From NCBI GenBank assembly GCA_050945515.1, contig JBMNTB010000007.1, positions 1 through 64,000 on the forward strand: a DNA stretch of 64,000 nt. The letters are read 5' to 3'. The notes under the pieces were generated by a model that was given only the letters and a program-made list of their open reading frames with translations, was not told where the DNA came from and did no database searches. The translations under genes and the position numbers were made by a program. Origin of the DNA: UBA1046 sp050945515. GTDB taxonomy: Bacteria > Bacillota > Clostridia > Saccharofermentanales > DTU023. Positions within the stretch are counted from its first letter, which is position 1; the number at the start of each line of letters is the position of its first letter. This document shows, piece by piece, positions 45,162-54,550 of this stretch.

Positions 45162-46835
45162 ATGATGGATTCAAGTAAATACCGTGTGGGATACTTCCCG
45201 GTAGACAAAAAATATAACAAATGGGTGGAAAAGGATCATGTGGAAAAAGCCCCCATTTGGTGCAGTGTGGATCTGCGTGACGGCAATCAAAGCCTTGTTA
45301 TTCCAATGAGCCTCGAGGAAAAACTCGAGTATTACAATATGCTGCTTGAAGTCGGTTTTAAGGAAATCGAGGTCGGTTTCCCTGCGGCAAGTAAAACCGA
45401 GTACGAATTCCTGCGCACCTTGGTTGAAAACGAAATGATTCCCGAAGATGTAACGGTTCAGGTCCTTACCCAGTGCCGTGAACATATCATCCGTAAAACC
45501 TTTGATGCCTGCGCAGGCACACCCGGTGTTATTATTCATTTTTATAACTCTATAAGCGTAGCACAGCGTGAGCAAGTGTTCAAAAAGGACAAGGAGGAAA
45601 TCAAGAGAATCGCCGTTGACGGTGCCAAGCTTGTAAAGAAATTAGCCAGCGAATACGAAAGCAATTTTCGTTTTCAATATTCTCCCGAGTCCTTTACGGG
45701 AACCGAGCCTGACTACGCGCTTGAAGTCTGCAATGCCGTTCTCGATGTGTTAGAGCCAAGTGCCGACAACAATGTTATTATCAATCTGCCCGCAACTGTG
45801 GAAATGAGCTCACCTCACGTTTACGCCAGTCAGGTGGAGTTTATGAGCGAAAACCTCAAATACCGCGAATTTGTCACCCTTTCAGTGCATCCCCATAACG
45901 ACAGAGGTACCGGTGTTGCCGATACAGAGCTCGCGATTCTGGCAGGCGCGGAACGTGTGGAAGGCACATTGTTCGGCAACGGTGAACGTACCGGGAATGT
46001 GGATATCGTTACCTTGGCAATGAATATGTATTCTCATGGCATCGATCCGGGACTCGACTTTTCAAACATGAACGATCTCGTTGAAAAATATGAGCGCTGT
46101 ACCCGTATGCCGGTTTACGACAGATCGCCTTATTCGGGATCACTCGTATATGCTGCATTCTCGGGTTCTCATCAGGATGCCATCGCAAAGGGCATGAGAT
46201 ACAGAACAAAGAACAAGCTGCACGAATGGAGTGTTCCTTATATCCCGATCGATCCGAAAGATATCGGCAGAACCTATGATGCGGATATCATTCGTGTCAA
46301 TTCTCAATCGGGCAAGGGAGGAATCGGCTATATCCTGGAGCAGGCTTTCGGCTACAATCTTCCCGCAGAGATGCGTGAGCATTTCAGCTATATGTGCAAG
46401 GACATTTCCGACCACGAGCAAAAAGAACTCAAACCGGACGATGTATTGGATATCTTTACCAGATATTACCTGAACCTTGACAGCGGGATTACCGTTACAG
46501 ATTTTGACTTTTTACGTGAAAACGATGTTGTAAAAGTTGACATTACATTTAAGCAAAACGGTGAAGAAACCGAGCTTGAAGCTGAAGGCAACGGTACCTT
46601 AAGTGCCATCAACAACGCTCTGTGCGAGCTTACCGGCGAGCAGTACAGCCTGGAAGTGTATACACAGCACAGTATGCAGGGCGAAGGCTCCCGCAGCGTC
46701 GCTGCATCTTATATCGGTCTCGAACGTGATGACGGCTCGATGTTCTGGGGTGCCGGAACCGATACGGATGTCATTATTGCCAATACAAAGGCCTTGTTCA
46801 GCGCCTTCCACAATATGACCAAGGGAGGGAATTAA
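45162..46835 (+). CDS. leuA: 2-isopropylmalate synthase
   Basis: 557 residues. It condenses acetyl-CoA with 2-oxoisovalerate, the first leucine step. The N-terminal HMGL-like TIM barrel has the signature SVDLRDGNQSL and metal ligands in LSVHPHNDRGTG. The C-terminal regulatory domain (about 425-557) should bind leucine. Length and sequence pattern belong to the longer LeuA type found in fungi, Actinobacteria and some Clostridia, not the 510-residue type. The start has AAGGAG upstream. The 128 bases after ilvA show no promoter or terminator I can identify. Confidence 0.94.
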   Translation: MMDSSKYRVGYFPVDKKYNKWVEKDHVEKAPIWCSVDLRDGNQSLVIPMSLEEKLEYYNMLLEVGFKEIEVGFPAASKTEYEFLRTLVENEMIPEDVTVQVLTQCREHIIRKTFDACAGTPGVIIHFYNSISVAQREQVFKKDKEEIKRIAVDGAKLVKKLASEYESNFRFQYSPESFTGTEPDYALEVCNAVLDVLEPSADNNVIINLPATVEMSSPHVYASQVEFMSENLKYREFVTLSVHPHNDRGTGVADTELAILAGAERVEGTLFGNGERTGNVDIVTLAMNMYSHGIDPGLDFSNMNDLVEKYERCTRMPVYDRSPYSGSLVYAAFSGSHQDAIAKGMRYRTKNKLHEWSVPYIPIDPKDIGRTYDADIIRVNSQSGKGGIGYILEQAFGYNLPAEMREHFSYMCKDISDHEQKELKPDDVLDIFTRYYLNLDSGITVTDFDFLRENDVVKVDITFKQNGEETELEAEGNGTLSAINNALCELTGEQYSLEVYTQHSMQGEGSRSVAASYIGLERDDGSMFWGAGTDTDVIIANTKALFSAFHNMTKGGN

Positions 46836-46836
46836 A

Positions 46837-48096
46837 GTGGGAATGACAATGACGCAAAAAATACTTGCCGCCCACGCAGGTCTCGACAAGGTAGCCAGCG
46901 GTCAACTTATCGCTGCCAAGCTTGATATTGTTCTCGGCAACGATATCACCACACCCGTTGCGGTCAATGAGTTCAAAAAAGCTGAATTTGATAAGGTTTT
47001 TGACCAAGACAGAGTAGCAATCGTGCTCGACCACTTTGTACCGAACAAGGATATTAAAGCAGCTGAACAATCCAAGATTTGTCGTGAATTTGCCGGCTCA
47101 CATTGTATAAACCATTTTTATGATGTAGGTAAAATGGGAATTGAGCACGTCCTTCTTCCCGAGCAGGGCATAGTAACCGCAGGCGACTGCATTATCGGTG
47201 CCGATAGCCACACCTGTACATACGGAGCACTCGGCGCTTTCTCTACCGGCGTCGGTTCTACCGATATGGCGGCTGGCATGGCTACGGGAAAGGCTTGGTT
47301 CAAAGTGCCGTCCGCCATCAAATTCAATTTAACGGGTAAATTACCGCCCAACTGCAGCGGTAAGGATGTGATCCTTACCATTATCGGTTCTATCGGCGTC
47401 GACGGCGCTCTTTATAAAAGTATGGAATTTACAGGTGACGGTGTTCGCGGTCTTTCTATGGATGACCGCTTTTGCATCTGCAATATGGCGGTTGAAGCCG
47501 GGGCAAAAAACGGTATCTTCCCCGTAGATGATGTGACGATGGGTTATTTGGACGGCAGAAGCGAAAGAACGCCTGTAGTTTTTGAGGCGGATACCGATGC
47601 GGAATACGAAAGAATTATCGATATCGATCTGACAACAATCGTTCCTACCGTCGCCTGCCCTCACCTTCCCGAAAACACATGTCCTGTAAGTGAACTGCAC
47701 GATATCGAGATTGACCAGGTCGTAATCGGATCTTGTACCAACGGCAGAATAGAAGATATGGAGGCAGCTTATAATATTCTCAGGGGCAAAGAGGTTGCAG
47801 CCGGTATTCGTTGCATTATTATTCCGGGCACGATGCAGATTCTCCGTGAGTGCGTAGAACGCGGGTGGTATACCGCCTTTATCGATGCGGGCGCCGTTGT
47901 TTCCACACCGACTTGCGGTCCCTGCCTCGGCGGATATATGGGCATTCTTGCTGCAGGCGAAAGATGCCTTGCTACTACCAATCGCAACTTTGTCGGTCGT
48001 ATGGGACATGTAGCCAGTGAGGTCTACCTCGCTTCTCCCCATACTGCCGCCGCAAGTGCGCTGGCAGGTTATATTACCGAATACAAGGAGGTGTGA
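46837..48096 (+). CDS. leuC: 3-isopropylmalate dehydratase large subunit
   Basis: 419 residues from a GTG start (GGAGGG upstream). An aconitase-family enzyme that isomerises 2- to 3-isopropylmalate with LeuD. The three cluster cysteines sit in VIGSCTNGR and STPTCGPCLGG. Length fits the short archaeal-type LeuC/HacA group (about 420) rather than the 466-residue E. coli type. LeuD follows immediately. Confidence 0.95.
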   Translation: MGMTMTQKILAAHAGLDKVASGQLIAAKLDIVLGNDITTPVAVNEFKKAEFDKVFDQDRVAIVLDHFVPNKDIKAAEQSKICREFAGSHCINHFYDVGKMGIEHVLLPEQGIVTAGDCIIGADSHTCTYGALGAFSTGVGSTDMAAGMATGKAWFKVPSAIKFNLTGKLPPNCSGKDVILTIIGSIGVDGALYKSMEFTGDGVRGLSMDDRFCICNMAVEAGAKNGIFPVDDVTMGYLDGRSERTPVVFEADTDAEYERIIDIDLTTIVPTVACPHLPENTCPVSELHDIEIDQVVIGSCTNGRIEDMEAAYNILRGKEVAAGIRCIIIPGTMQILRECVERGWYTAFIDAGAVVSTPTCGPCLGGYMGILAAGERCLATTNRNFVGRMGHVASEVYLASPHTAAASALAGYITEYKEV

Positions 48097-48100
48097 AGAA

Positions 48101-48598
48101 GTGAATACACGAGGAAAAGTTTTCAAATATCCCGATAATGTGGATACCGATGTTATTATTCCTGCCCGTTTTCTGAACACCCCGGATGCCAAGGAGCTTG
48201 CCCTGCACTGTATGGAAGATATAGATCCCGAGTTTGTAAAGAAGGTACAAACGGGTGATGTTATAGTCGGAGGATGGAATTTCGGCTGCGGTTCTTCCCG
48301 CGAACACGCACCGCTCGTTATCAAAACCTGCGGTATAGGCTGTGTCATTGCTAAGAGTTTCGCACGGATTTTCTACCGCAATTCTATCAATATCGGATTT
48401 CCGATTTTAGAGTGTACAGAAGCGGCAGAAGAAATTGACGCAGACGATGAAGTCGAGGTCAACTTCAACACAGGCGTTATCACAAATCTGACCACAGGCA
48501 AGACTTATAAGGCACAGCCCTTCCCGCCTTTTATTCAAAATATCATCAAAAGCGGCGGACTCTTAAAATCTTTGAGAGAAAGTGAAAACAATGGTTAA
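48101..48598 (+). CDS. leuD: 3-isopropylmalate dehydratase small subunit
   Basis: 165 residues from the GTG at 48101 with AAGGAGG nine bases upstream; the longer frame beginning inside leuC lacks a site. It is the swivel domain of the dehydratase, with the DTDVIIPARFL opening and the active-site FGCGSSREHAP motif. The short length matches the LeuC partner type. It overlaps the leuB start. Confidence 0.95.
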   Translation: MNTRGKVFKYPDNVDTDVIIPARFLNTPDAKELALHCMEDIDPEFVKKVQTGDVIVGGWNFGCGSSREHAPLVIKTCGIGCVIAKSFARIFYRNSINIGFPILECTEAAEEIDADDEVEVNFNTGVITNLTTGKTYKAQPFPPFIQNIIKSGGLLKSLRESENNG

Positions 48599-49658
48599 GA
48601 ATATTGCTGTTATCCATGGAGACGGAATCGGTCCCGAAATCGTAGACGAGGCACTCAAGGTGCTCAATAAAGTCGCCGAGCTCTTCGGACACAGATTTAA
48701 TTACACCTATGTAGATATGGGCGGATGCGCTATTGATAAATACGGCGACCCTCTGCCCGAAAGCGAGCTGAAAAAATGTCTTGAAGCCGACAGTGTTTTG
48801 CTTGGAGCTGTCGGAGGAAACGAGTGGAATGATGTTCCGGCCAATATACGCCCCGAAAAGGGATTGCTCAGACTTCGTGCAGGAATGAGTGTCTATTCCA
48901 ACATCCGCCCTATAAAGATCTGGAAGCAGCTGGCCGAAGCTTCCCCTTTGAAGAAATCAATTGTTGAACAAGGTATTGACTTTATTATCGTTCGTGAATT
49001 GATCGGTGGCATTTACTTTGGTGAACATAAAACCGCAGGTGATACCGCCATCGATGTACTAAAATACAGCGAAGATGAAATTGAGCGTATTGGCAGAATC
49101 GGGTTTGAAGCTGCACAAAAGAGGAACAAAAAGCTCTGCTCGGTTGAAAAGAGCAATGTTCTCGACTCCAGCCGCCTTTGGAAAAAAGTGATGCACAGAC
49201 TGGCAGATGAATACCCGGATGTTGAACTTTCCGATATGCTCGTTGACAACTGTGCTATGCAGATTATAAAAAACCCGGCACAGTTTGACGTTATTGTTAC
49301 CGAGAATATGTTTGGTGACATCCTCTCCGATGAAGCATCAATGATTACAGGCTCTATCGGTATGATCCCTTCCTCAAGCCTCGGAGCTACTGCTTGCGGA
49401 TTGTATGAACCTATTCATGGCTCTGCTCCTCGTATTGCGGGACAAGATAAAGCCAATCCTCTCGGAACAATTCTCTCTGCGGCTATGATGCTCCGTTTCA
49501 GTTTTGAGATGGCAGAAGAAGCGAACGCCATTGAAAATGCCGTTTCAGCATACCTCGACGCGGGATTCCGCACTGCAGATATAATGAGTGACGGCACTAA
49601 ACTCGTAGGATGCCGAGAGTGCGGTAAACTTATAGTTCATAATTTAAGAAAGGATTGA
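48591..49658 (+). CDS. leuB: 3-isopropylmalate dehydrogenase
   Basis: About 355 residues from the ATG at 48591, overlapping the leuD stop (an in-frame GTG is nine bases earlier). It oxidises and decarboxylates 3-isopropylmalate with NAD. Family motifs: HGDGIGPE at the N-terminus, the substrate arginines in LRAGMSVYSNIRPIK, and the metal site NMFGDILSDEASM. The NAD-binding loop GSAPRIAGQDKANP is present. Confidence 0.96.
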   Translation: MVKNIAVIHGDGIGPEIVDEALKVLNKVAELFGHRFNYTYVDMGGCAIDKYGDPLPESELKKCLEADSVLLGAVGGNEWNDVPANIRPEKGLLRLRAGMSVYSNIRPIKIWKQLAEASPLKKSIVEQGIDFIIVRELIGGIYFGEHKTAGDTAIDVLKYSEDEIERIGRIGFEAAQKRNKKLCSVEKSNVLDSSRLWKKVMHRLADEYPDVELSDMLVDNCAMQIIKNPAQFDVIVTENMFGDILSDEASMITGSIGMIPSSSLGATACGLYEPIHGSAPRIAGQDKANPLGTILSAAMMLRFSFEMAEEANAIENAVSAYLDAGFRTADIMSDGTKLVGCRECGKLIVHNLRKD

Positions 49659-49663
49659 GGTCT

Positions 49664-51337
49664 ATGCTTCTTTCAGGTGCAGATATAATTGTAAAAACCT
49701 TAATTGAACAAAGCTGTGATACCGTCTTCGGTTATCCGGGAGGACAAGCTCTGAACATCTATGACAGTCTTTATACCCATAATAATGAAATCAATCATAT
49801 CCTGACGGCGCACGAGCAAGGTGCGGCACATGCCGCAGACGGCTATGCCAGGACAACGGGCAGAGTCGGTGTAGTTTTCTCCACCTCCGGCCCCGGTGCA
49901 ACCAATCTTGTAACCGGCATCGCTACCGCTTATCTTGATTCTATCCCACTGATCGCTATTTGCGGAAATGTTCCCACGACACATATCGGTACGGATAGTT
50001 TCCAGGAAATTGATATCACGGGCATTACCTTGCCGATCACAAAACATAATTACTTTGTAAACGACGTTGAAGATTTGGCAGATACCATCCGGGAAGCTTT
50101 CCGACTGGCAAAATCAGGCAGACCGGGACCGGTACTTATTGATGTTCCCAAAGATGTGCAGGTAGCCAAATGTGAATACGAACCCCAGCCTCCTGTAGAA
50201 AAGGAAGAACCTTTTGCTGCCAAGGATGGTCGTATCGATGAAGCTGCCAAGATTATCAATGCCGCAAAGCAACCATATATTTATTTCGGCGGGGGCTTGA
50301 TTACGGCAAGCGCACAGGCAGAAATGCTCGCCCTTGCTGAGAAAATCGATGCACCTATCGGTTGTTCCTTAATGGGACTTTCGGCAATTCCTACAGATCA
50401 TCCGAGATTTCTGGGTATGCAGGGAATGCACGGTCATTATACATCCTCTATGGCAATGCACAATGCTGACTTAATTCTTTCACTGGGTGTTCGTTTTAAT
50501 GACCGTGTTACCGGCAACCGACAGAAGTTTGCCACAGGTGCCAATATCATTCATATTGACGTTGATGGTTCAGAGCTTTTTAAAACTGTCGATGCTGTGT
50601 GCGGGCTACGTGGTGATGTAAAACTTACTCTTGAAAAACTGTTACCGATGCTGAAGGAAAATAAAAAGCCGGAGTGGAGGATAAAAGTTGCAGCATTTCG
50701 ACAGGAAGAAGAAAACAGTCTTGATAACAGGGAAGGACTCACCCCGCGAAAAGTAATTTTAATCTTAAATAAGTATTTGGGTGAAAACACAGCCGTTTGT
50801 ACCGATGTTGGCCAACATCAGATGTGGGCGGCACAAAACTTGAACCTCAAAACTCCTCGTCGTTTCATTTCAAGCGGAGGACTTGGTACCATGGGATTTG
50901 GCTTTGGCGCTGCAATAGGTGCGGTGTTCGGAACAAAGGAACGAAGCGTCCTTGTAACCGGTGACGGCAGCTTCGGAATGAATTTGAACGAGCTTGCGAC
51001 TGCGGTGAGATACAATATCCCCATTGTTATCCTTATAATGAATAACGGTGTTCTCGGAATGGTGCGCCAATGGCAGACCTTATTCTATAACAAGCATTAT
51101 TCCAATTCCGTGTTAGAGCGGAAAACGGACTTTACCGCTTTGGCCAAGTCCTTTGGTGCAGACGGTGAAGCGGTAACTACACCTGAGGGATTAGATGAGG
51201 CTCTCAGCCGTGCTTTCAGATTCGCAGGACCATATATCGTTGATTGCACGATTGACAAAGACGAATTTGTTCTTCCCATGTTGCCTCCGGGTGGCAGTAT
51301 GGACGATATTATTACACACTTGGAGGTAGAACAATGA
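49664..51337 (+). CDS. ilvB: Acetolactate synthase large subunit
   Basis: 557 residues from the ATG at 49664, which has GAGG upstream; the leuB stop lies six bases before it. It is a ThDP-dependent enzyme making acetolactate or acetohydroxybutyrate. The activating Glu is in LTAHEQGAAHAADGYAR, the ThDP/Mg motif is GDGSFGMNLNELATAVRYN and the central FAD-binding-like domain is present. The regulatory subunit overlaps its stop codon. Confidence 0.96.
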   Translation: MLLSGADIIVKTLIEQSCDTVFGYPGGQALNIYDSLYTHNNEINHILTAHEQGAAHAADGYARTTGRVGVVFSTSGPGATNLVTGIATAYLDSIPLIAICGNVPTTHIGTDSFQEIDITGITLPITKHNYFVNDVEDLADTIREAFRLAKSGRPGPVLIDVPKDVQVAKCEYEPQPPVEKEEPFAAKDGRIDEAAKIINAAKQPYIYFGGGLITASAQAEMLALAEKIDAPIGCSLMGLSAIPTDHPRFLGMQGMHGHYTSSMAMHNADLILSLGVRFNDRVTGNRQKFATGANIIHIDVDGSELFKTVDAVCGLRGDVKLTLEKLLPMLKENKKPEWRIKVAAFRQEEENSLDNREGLTPRKVILILNKYLGENTAVCTDVGQHQMWAAQNLNLKTPRRFISSGGLGTMGFGFGAAIGAVFGTKERSVLVTGDGSFGMNLNELATAVRYNIPIVILIMNNGVLGMVRQWQTLFYNKHYSNSVLERKTDFTALAKSFGADGEAVTTPEGLDEALSRAFRFAGPYIVDCTIDKDEFVLPMLPPGGSMDDIITHLEVEQ

Positions 51338-51840
51338 ACAGATATACCTTTGCCGTTTTGGTCAATAACCAATTTGGCGTCCTTAACAGAGTAACCAGTA
51401 TGTTCCGTCGCCGTCGGTTTAATATCAGTTCGCTAACCGTAAGTGAGACGGAAACAAGCGAGCTTTCACGAATTACTGTAGTTTTCGATGGTGAGGAGGC
51501 CGGAAAACAACAGCTTATCAATCATCTTTACAAACTGCCGGATGTGTGCTCTATCAAGGAGTTCACCGATGACAACTCGGCAAGTTTTGAACTGTTGCTC
51601 ATCAAAATGAAAAATGAGACAAAAGCCCGAGAAGATATCCGCGGAGCTGCCGATGCATTCGGTGCAATCATAGTTGATTACTCCAAGGACTATATGATGT
51701 TCCGTCTTACAGAGACAACAAAAAGAATTGATGATTTTATCAATTTGATGAGAGAGTTTACTATACTTGAAATCTGCCGAACAGGCAGTGTATCACTTGA
51801 AAGAAGCAGTACAACCATTCGTCAGATTATAAATTTATAA
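51334..51840 (+). CDS. ilvN: Acetolactate synthase small (regulatory) subunit
   Basis: 168 residues starting in a four-base ATGA overlap with ilvB, which favours equal synthesis. The N-terminal ACT domain opens with FAVLVNNQFGVLNRVTSMF and should bind valine for feedback inhibition; the C-terminal half is the usual second domain. Length matches the IlvH/IlvN family. Confidence 0.95.
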   Translation: MNRYTFAVLVNNQFGVLNRVTSMFRRRRFNISSLTVSETETSELSRITVVFDGEEAGKQQLINHLYKLPDVCSIKEFTDDNSASFELLLIKMKNETKAREDIRGAADAFGAIIVDYSKDYMMFRLTETTKRIDDFINLMREFTILEICRTGSVSLERSSTTIRQIINL

Positions 51841-51862
51841 ATAAACCAGAAAGGACAATAAA

Positions 51863-52879
51863 ATGGCAAGAATATTTTATCAGCAGGACTGTAATTTACA
51901 GAAACTTAGCGATAAAACAGTCGCTATCATCGGTTATGGTTCTCAGGGACACGCACACGCTCTTAACTTAAAAGACAGCGGTGTGAATGTTATTGTTGGT
52001 CTTTATGAAGGTTCCAAGAGTTGGGCCAAGGCTGAAACGCAAGGACTTAAAGTTATGACCTCAGCAGAAGCGGCAAATGCAGCCGACATCATAATGATCC
52101 TTATCAACGACGAAAAGCAGGCTAATCTTTACAAAGAATCTATCGAACCTAATCTTACTGAAGGGAAAACACTTGCTTTTGCTCACGGCTTCAATATCCA
52201 TTTCGGTTGCATCAAGCCTCCTAAGAATGTCAACGTTATTATGATCGCACCGAAAGGTCCAGGTCACACTGTTCGTTCTGAATATCTGGCGGGCAGAGGT
52301 GTCCCTTGTCTGATCGCAGTTGAGCAAGATGCAACCGGTGATGCCTTGGATCTCGGATTGGCTTACGCGCTCGGCATCGGCGGCGCACGTGCAGGGGTGC
52401 TTGAAACTACTTTCCGCACCGAAACCGAAACCGATCTGTTCGGTGAACAAGCTGTTCTTTGCGGCGGTGTTTGCGCTTTGATGCAGGCAGGTTATGAAAC
52501 CTTGGTTGAGGCTGGCTATGATCCGAGAAACGCCTATTTCGAATGTATTCACGAAATGAAACTGATTGTTGATCTTATCTATCAAAGCGGCTTTGCCGGA
52601 ATGAGATATTCTATATCTAACACTGCTGAATACGGTGATTATATTACAGGTCCTAAGATCATAACCGAAGATACCAGGAAAGCTATGAAGCAAATTCTTA
52701 AAAATATCCAAGACGGTAGTTTTGCAAAGGATTTCCTCCTCGATATGTCCCCTGCAGGTGCTCAGGTTCACTTCAACACTATGCGAAAGCTTGCATCCGA
52801 ACATCCTTCCGAAATCGTTGGCACCGACATCCGCAAGCTTTATAGCTGGAGTGACGAGGATAAGCTTATTAACGACTAA
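51863..52879 (+). CDS. ilvC: Ketol-acid reductoisomerase
   Basis: 338 residues, class I short form. It rearranges and reduces acetohydroxy acids. Nucleotide site GYGSQGHAHALNL; the cofactor-specificity loop reads GLYEGSKSW where most homologues have GLRxGSxSW. Metal and catalytic residues are in the helical domain (TETDLFGEQ, the ECIHEMKLIVDL block). AAAGGA precedes the ATG. Confidence 0.96.
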   Translation: MARIFYQQDCNLQKLSDKTVAIIGYGSQGHAHALNLKDSGVNVIVGLYEGSKSWAKAETQGLKVMTSAEAANAADIIMILINDEKQANLYKESIEPNLTEGKTLAFAHGFNIHFGCIKPPKNVNVIMIAPKGPGHTVRSEYLAGRGVPCLIAVEQDATGDALDLGLAYALGIGGARAGVLETTFRTETETDLFGEQAVLCGGVCALMQAGYETLVEAGYDPRNAYFECIHEMKLIVDLIYQSGFAGMRYSISNTAEYGDYITGPKIITEDTRKAMKQILKNIQDGSFAKDFLLDMSPAGAQVHFNTMRKLASEHPSEIVGTDIRKLYSWSDEDKLIND

Positions 52880-52893
52880 TGTAAGGTGCTGCT

Positions 52894-54549
52894 ATGGCAA
52901 AAGAAAATATAGTTGATGGTATTCAAAATGCACCTCATCGCAGTTTGTTTCACGCCCTTGGTCTGACTGAGGAAGAACAAAGAAGACCCCTGATCGGTAT
53001 CGTCAGTTCCTATAATGAAATCGTACCGGGTCATATCAATCTTGATAAAATCGTGGATGCGGTTAAAATCGGTGTTGCGATGGCCGGCGGCACACCTATC
53101 GTTTTCCCTGCAATCGCCGTTTGTGACGGCATCGCTATGGGACACACAGGAATGAAATATTCTCTTGTAACCCGTGATCTGATTGCCGATTCTACCGAAG
53201 CAATGGCTTTGGCCCACGGTTTTGACGGTCTTGTCATGGTTCCCAACTGCGATAAGAATGTACCGGGTCTTTTAATGGCAGCGGCAAGAGTGAATATCCC
53301 TGCTGTCTTTGTTAGCGGCGGACCGATGCTGGCAGGTAAAGTTGAGGGCAAGAAAACAAGCCTCTCCAGTATGTTTGAGGCCGTAGGCTCTTATAATGCA
53401 GGCAAATTAAACGATGCCGAGCTCAAAGAATACGAAAATAAGACCTGCCCCACATGCGGCTCATGCAGCGGCATGTACACTGCCAATTCAATGAACTGCC
53501 TGACCGAAGCGCTAGGCATGGGGCTTCGTGGTAACGGTACGATTCCTGCTGTTTATTCAGCTCGTATCAAGCTTGCCAAACACGCAGGTATGTCAGTGAT
53601 GGATATGGTAAAGAAAAATATCTGTCCTCGTGACATTATGACGAAAGAAGCATTGATGAATGCACTTACAGTGGATATGGCGCTTGGCTGCTCTACCAAC
53701 AGCATGCTTCATCTTCCTGCAATTGCTCATGAGTGCGGTGTGGAACTGAACTTGGATATCGCCAACGGGATCAGTGCTAAAACGCCCAATCTATGCCATC
53801 TGGCACCGGTAGGACCCACCTATATGGAAGATCTTGACGAGGCTGGCGGTGTATATGCTGTAATGAATGAGCTTTCAAAGAAAGGCTTAATCCATACCGA
53901 TTGTATGACCGTAACCGGCAAAACTATCGGCGAAAATATCACAGGCTGTGTTAATCTCAATCCTGATGTTATCCGTCCTGTGGATAACCCTTATAGCGAA
54001 ACAGGCGGCATTGCGGTACTCAAAGGCAACTTGGCGACTGATGGCAGCGTAGTCAAACGTTCTGCGGTTCTCCCTGAAATGCTTGTTCATGAAGGCCCTG
54101 CTCGTGTATTCGATTCCGAGGAAGAAGCACAGGCGGCGATCAATGCCGGCCAGATTGTCGCAGGTGATGTGGTGGTTATTCGCTATGAAGGCCCCAAAGG
54201 CGGTCCTGGTATGCGTGAAATGCTGAATCCTACTTCTGCGATCATGGGAATGGGCCTTGGTAACAGCGTTGCCCTCATTACCGACGGTCGTTTTAGTGGT
54301 GCTACTCGTGGCGCTTGTGTCGGTCACATAACACCTGAAGCGGCATCCGGTGGTATGATCGGTGTTGTTGAAGATGGCGATATCATCAGTATTAATATAC
54401 CCGAGAACACAATTGAGCTGAAAGTAGATGAGGCCATCCTTTGTGAACGCATGAAAAACTTTGTTCCCAAAACTAAAGAGCTTTCCGGTTATCTTAAACG
54501 CTATGCGGCACTTGTATCGGGTGGTGCTTCGGGGGCTATTTTGAACTGA
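52894..54549 (+). CDS. ilvD: Dihydroxy-acid dehydratase
   Basis: 551 residues; removes water from the dihydroxy acids to give 2-oxoacids for valine, isoleucine and leucine. Cluster cysteines are in VPNCDKNVPG and TCPTCGSCSGMYTANS, the IlvD/Edd signatures. It starts 14 bases after the ilvC stop. It is the last classical enzyme of the operon; the final branched-chain transaminase is not in the window. Confidence 0.96.
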   Translation: MAKENIVDGIQNAPHRSLFHALGLTEEEQRRPLIGIVSSYNEIVPGHINLDKIVDAVKIGVAMAGGTPIVFPAIAVCDGIAMGHTGMKYSLVTRDLIADSTEAMALAHGFDGLVMVPNCDKNVPGLLMAAARVNIPAVFVSGGPMLAGKVEGKKTSLSSMFEAVGSYNAGKLNDAELKEYENKTCPTCGSCSGMYTANSMNCLTEALGMGLRGNGTIPAVYSARIKLAKHAGMSVMDMVKKNICPRDIMTKEALMNALTVDMALGCSTNSMLHLPAIAHECGVELNLDIANGISAKTPNLCHLAPVGPTYMEDLDEAGGVYAVMNELSKKGLIHTDCMTVTGKTIGENITGCVNLNPDVIRPVDNPYSETGGIAVLKGNLATDGSVVKRSAVLPEMLVHEGPARVFDSEEEAQAAINAGQIVAGDVVVIRYEGPKGGPGMREMLNPTSAIMGMGLGNSVALITDGRFSGATRGACVGHITPEAASGGMIGVVEDGDIISINIPENTIELKVDEAILCERMKNFVPKTKELSGYLKRYAALVSGGASGAILN

Positions 54550-54550
54550 T

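Noticed and set aside
47341..48348. 335-codon open frame on the minus strand across leuC/leuD
   Set aside because: It is antisense to well-supported leucine genes and shows no family features.
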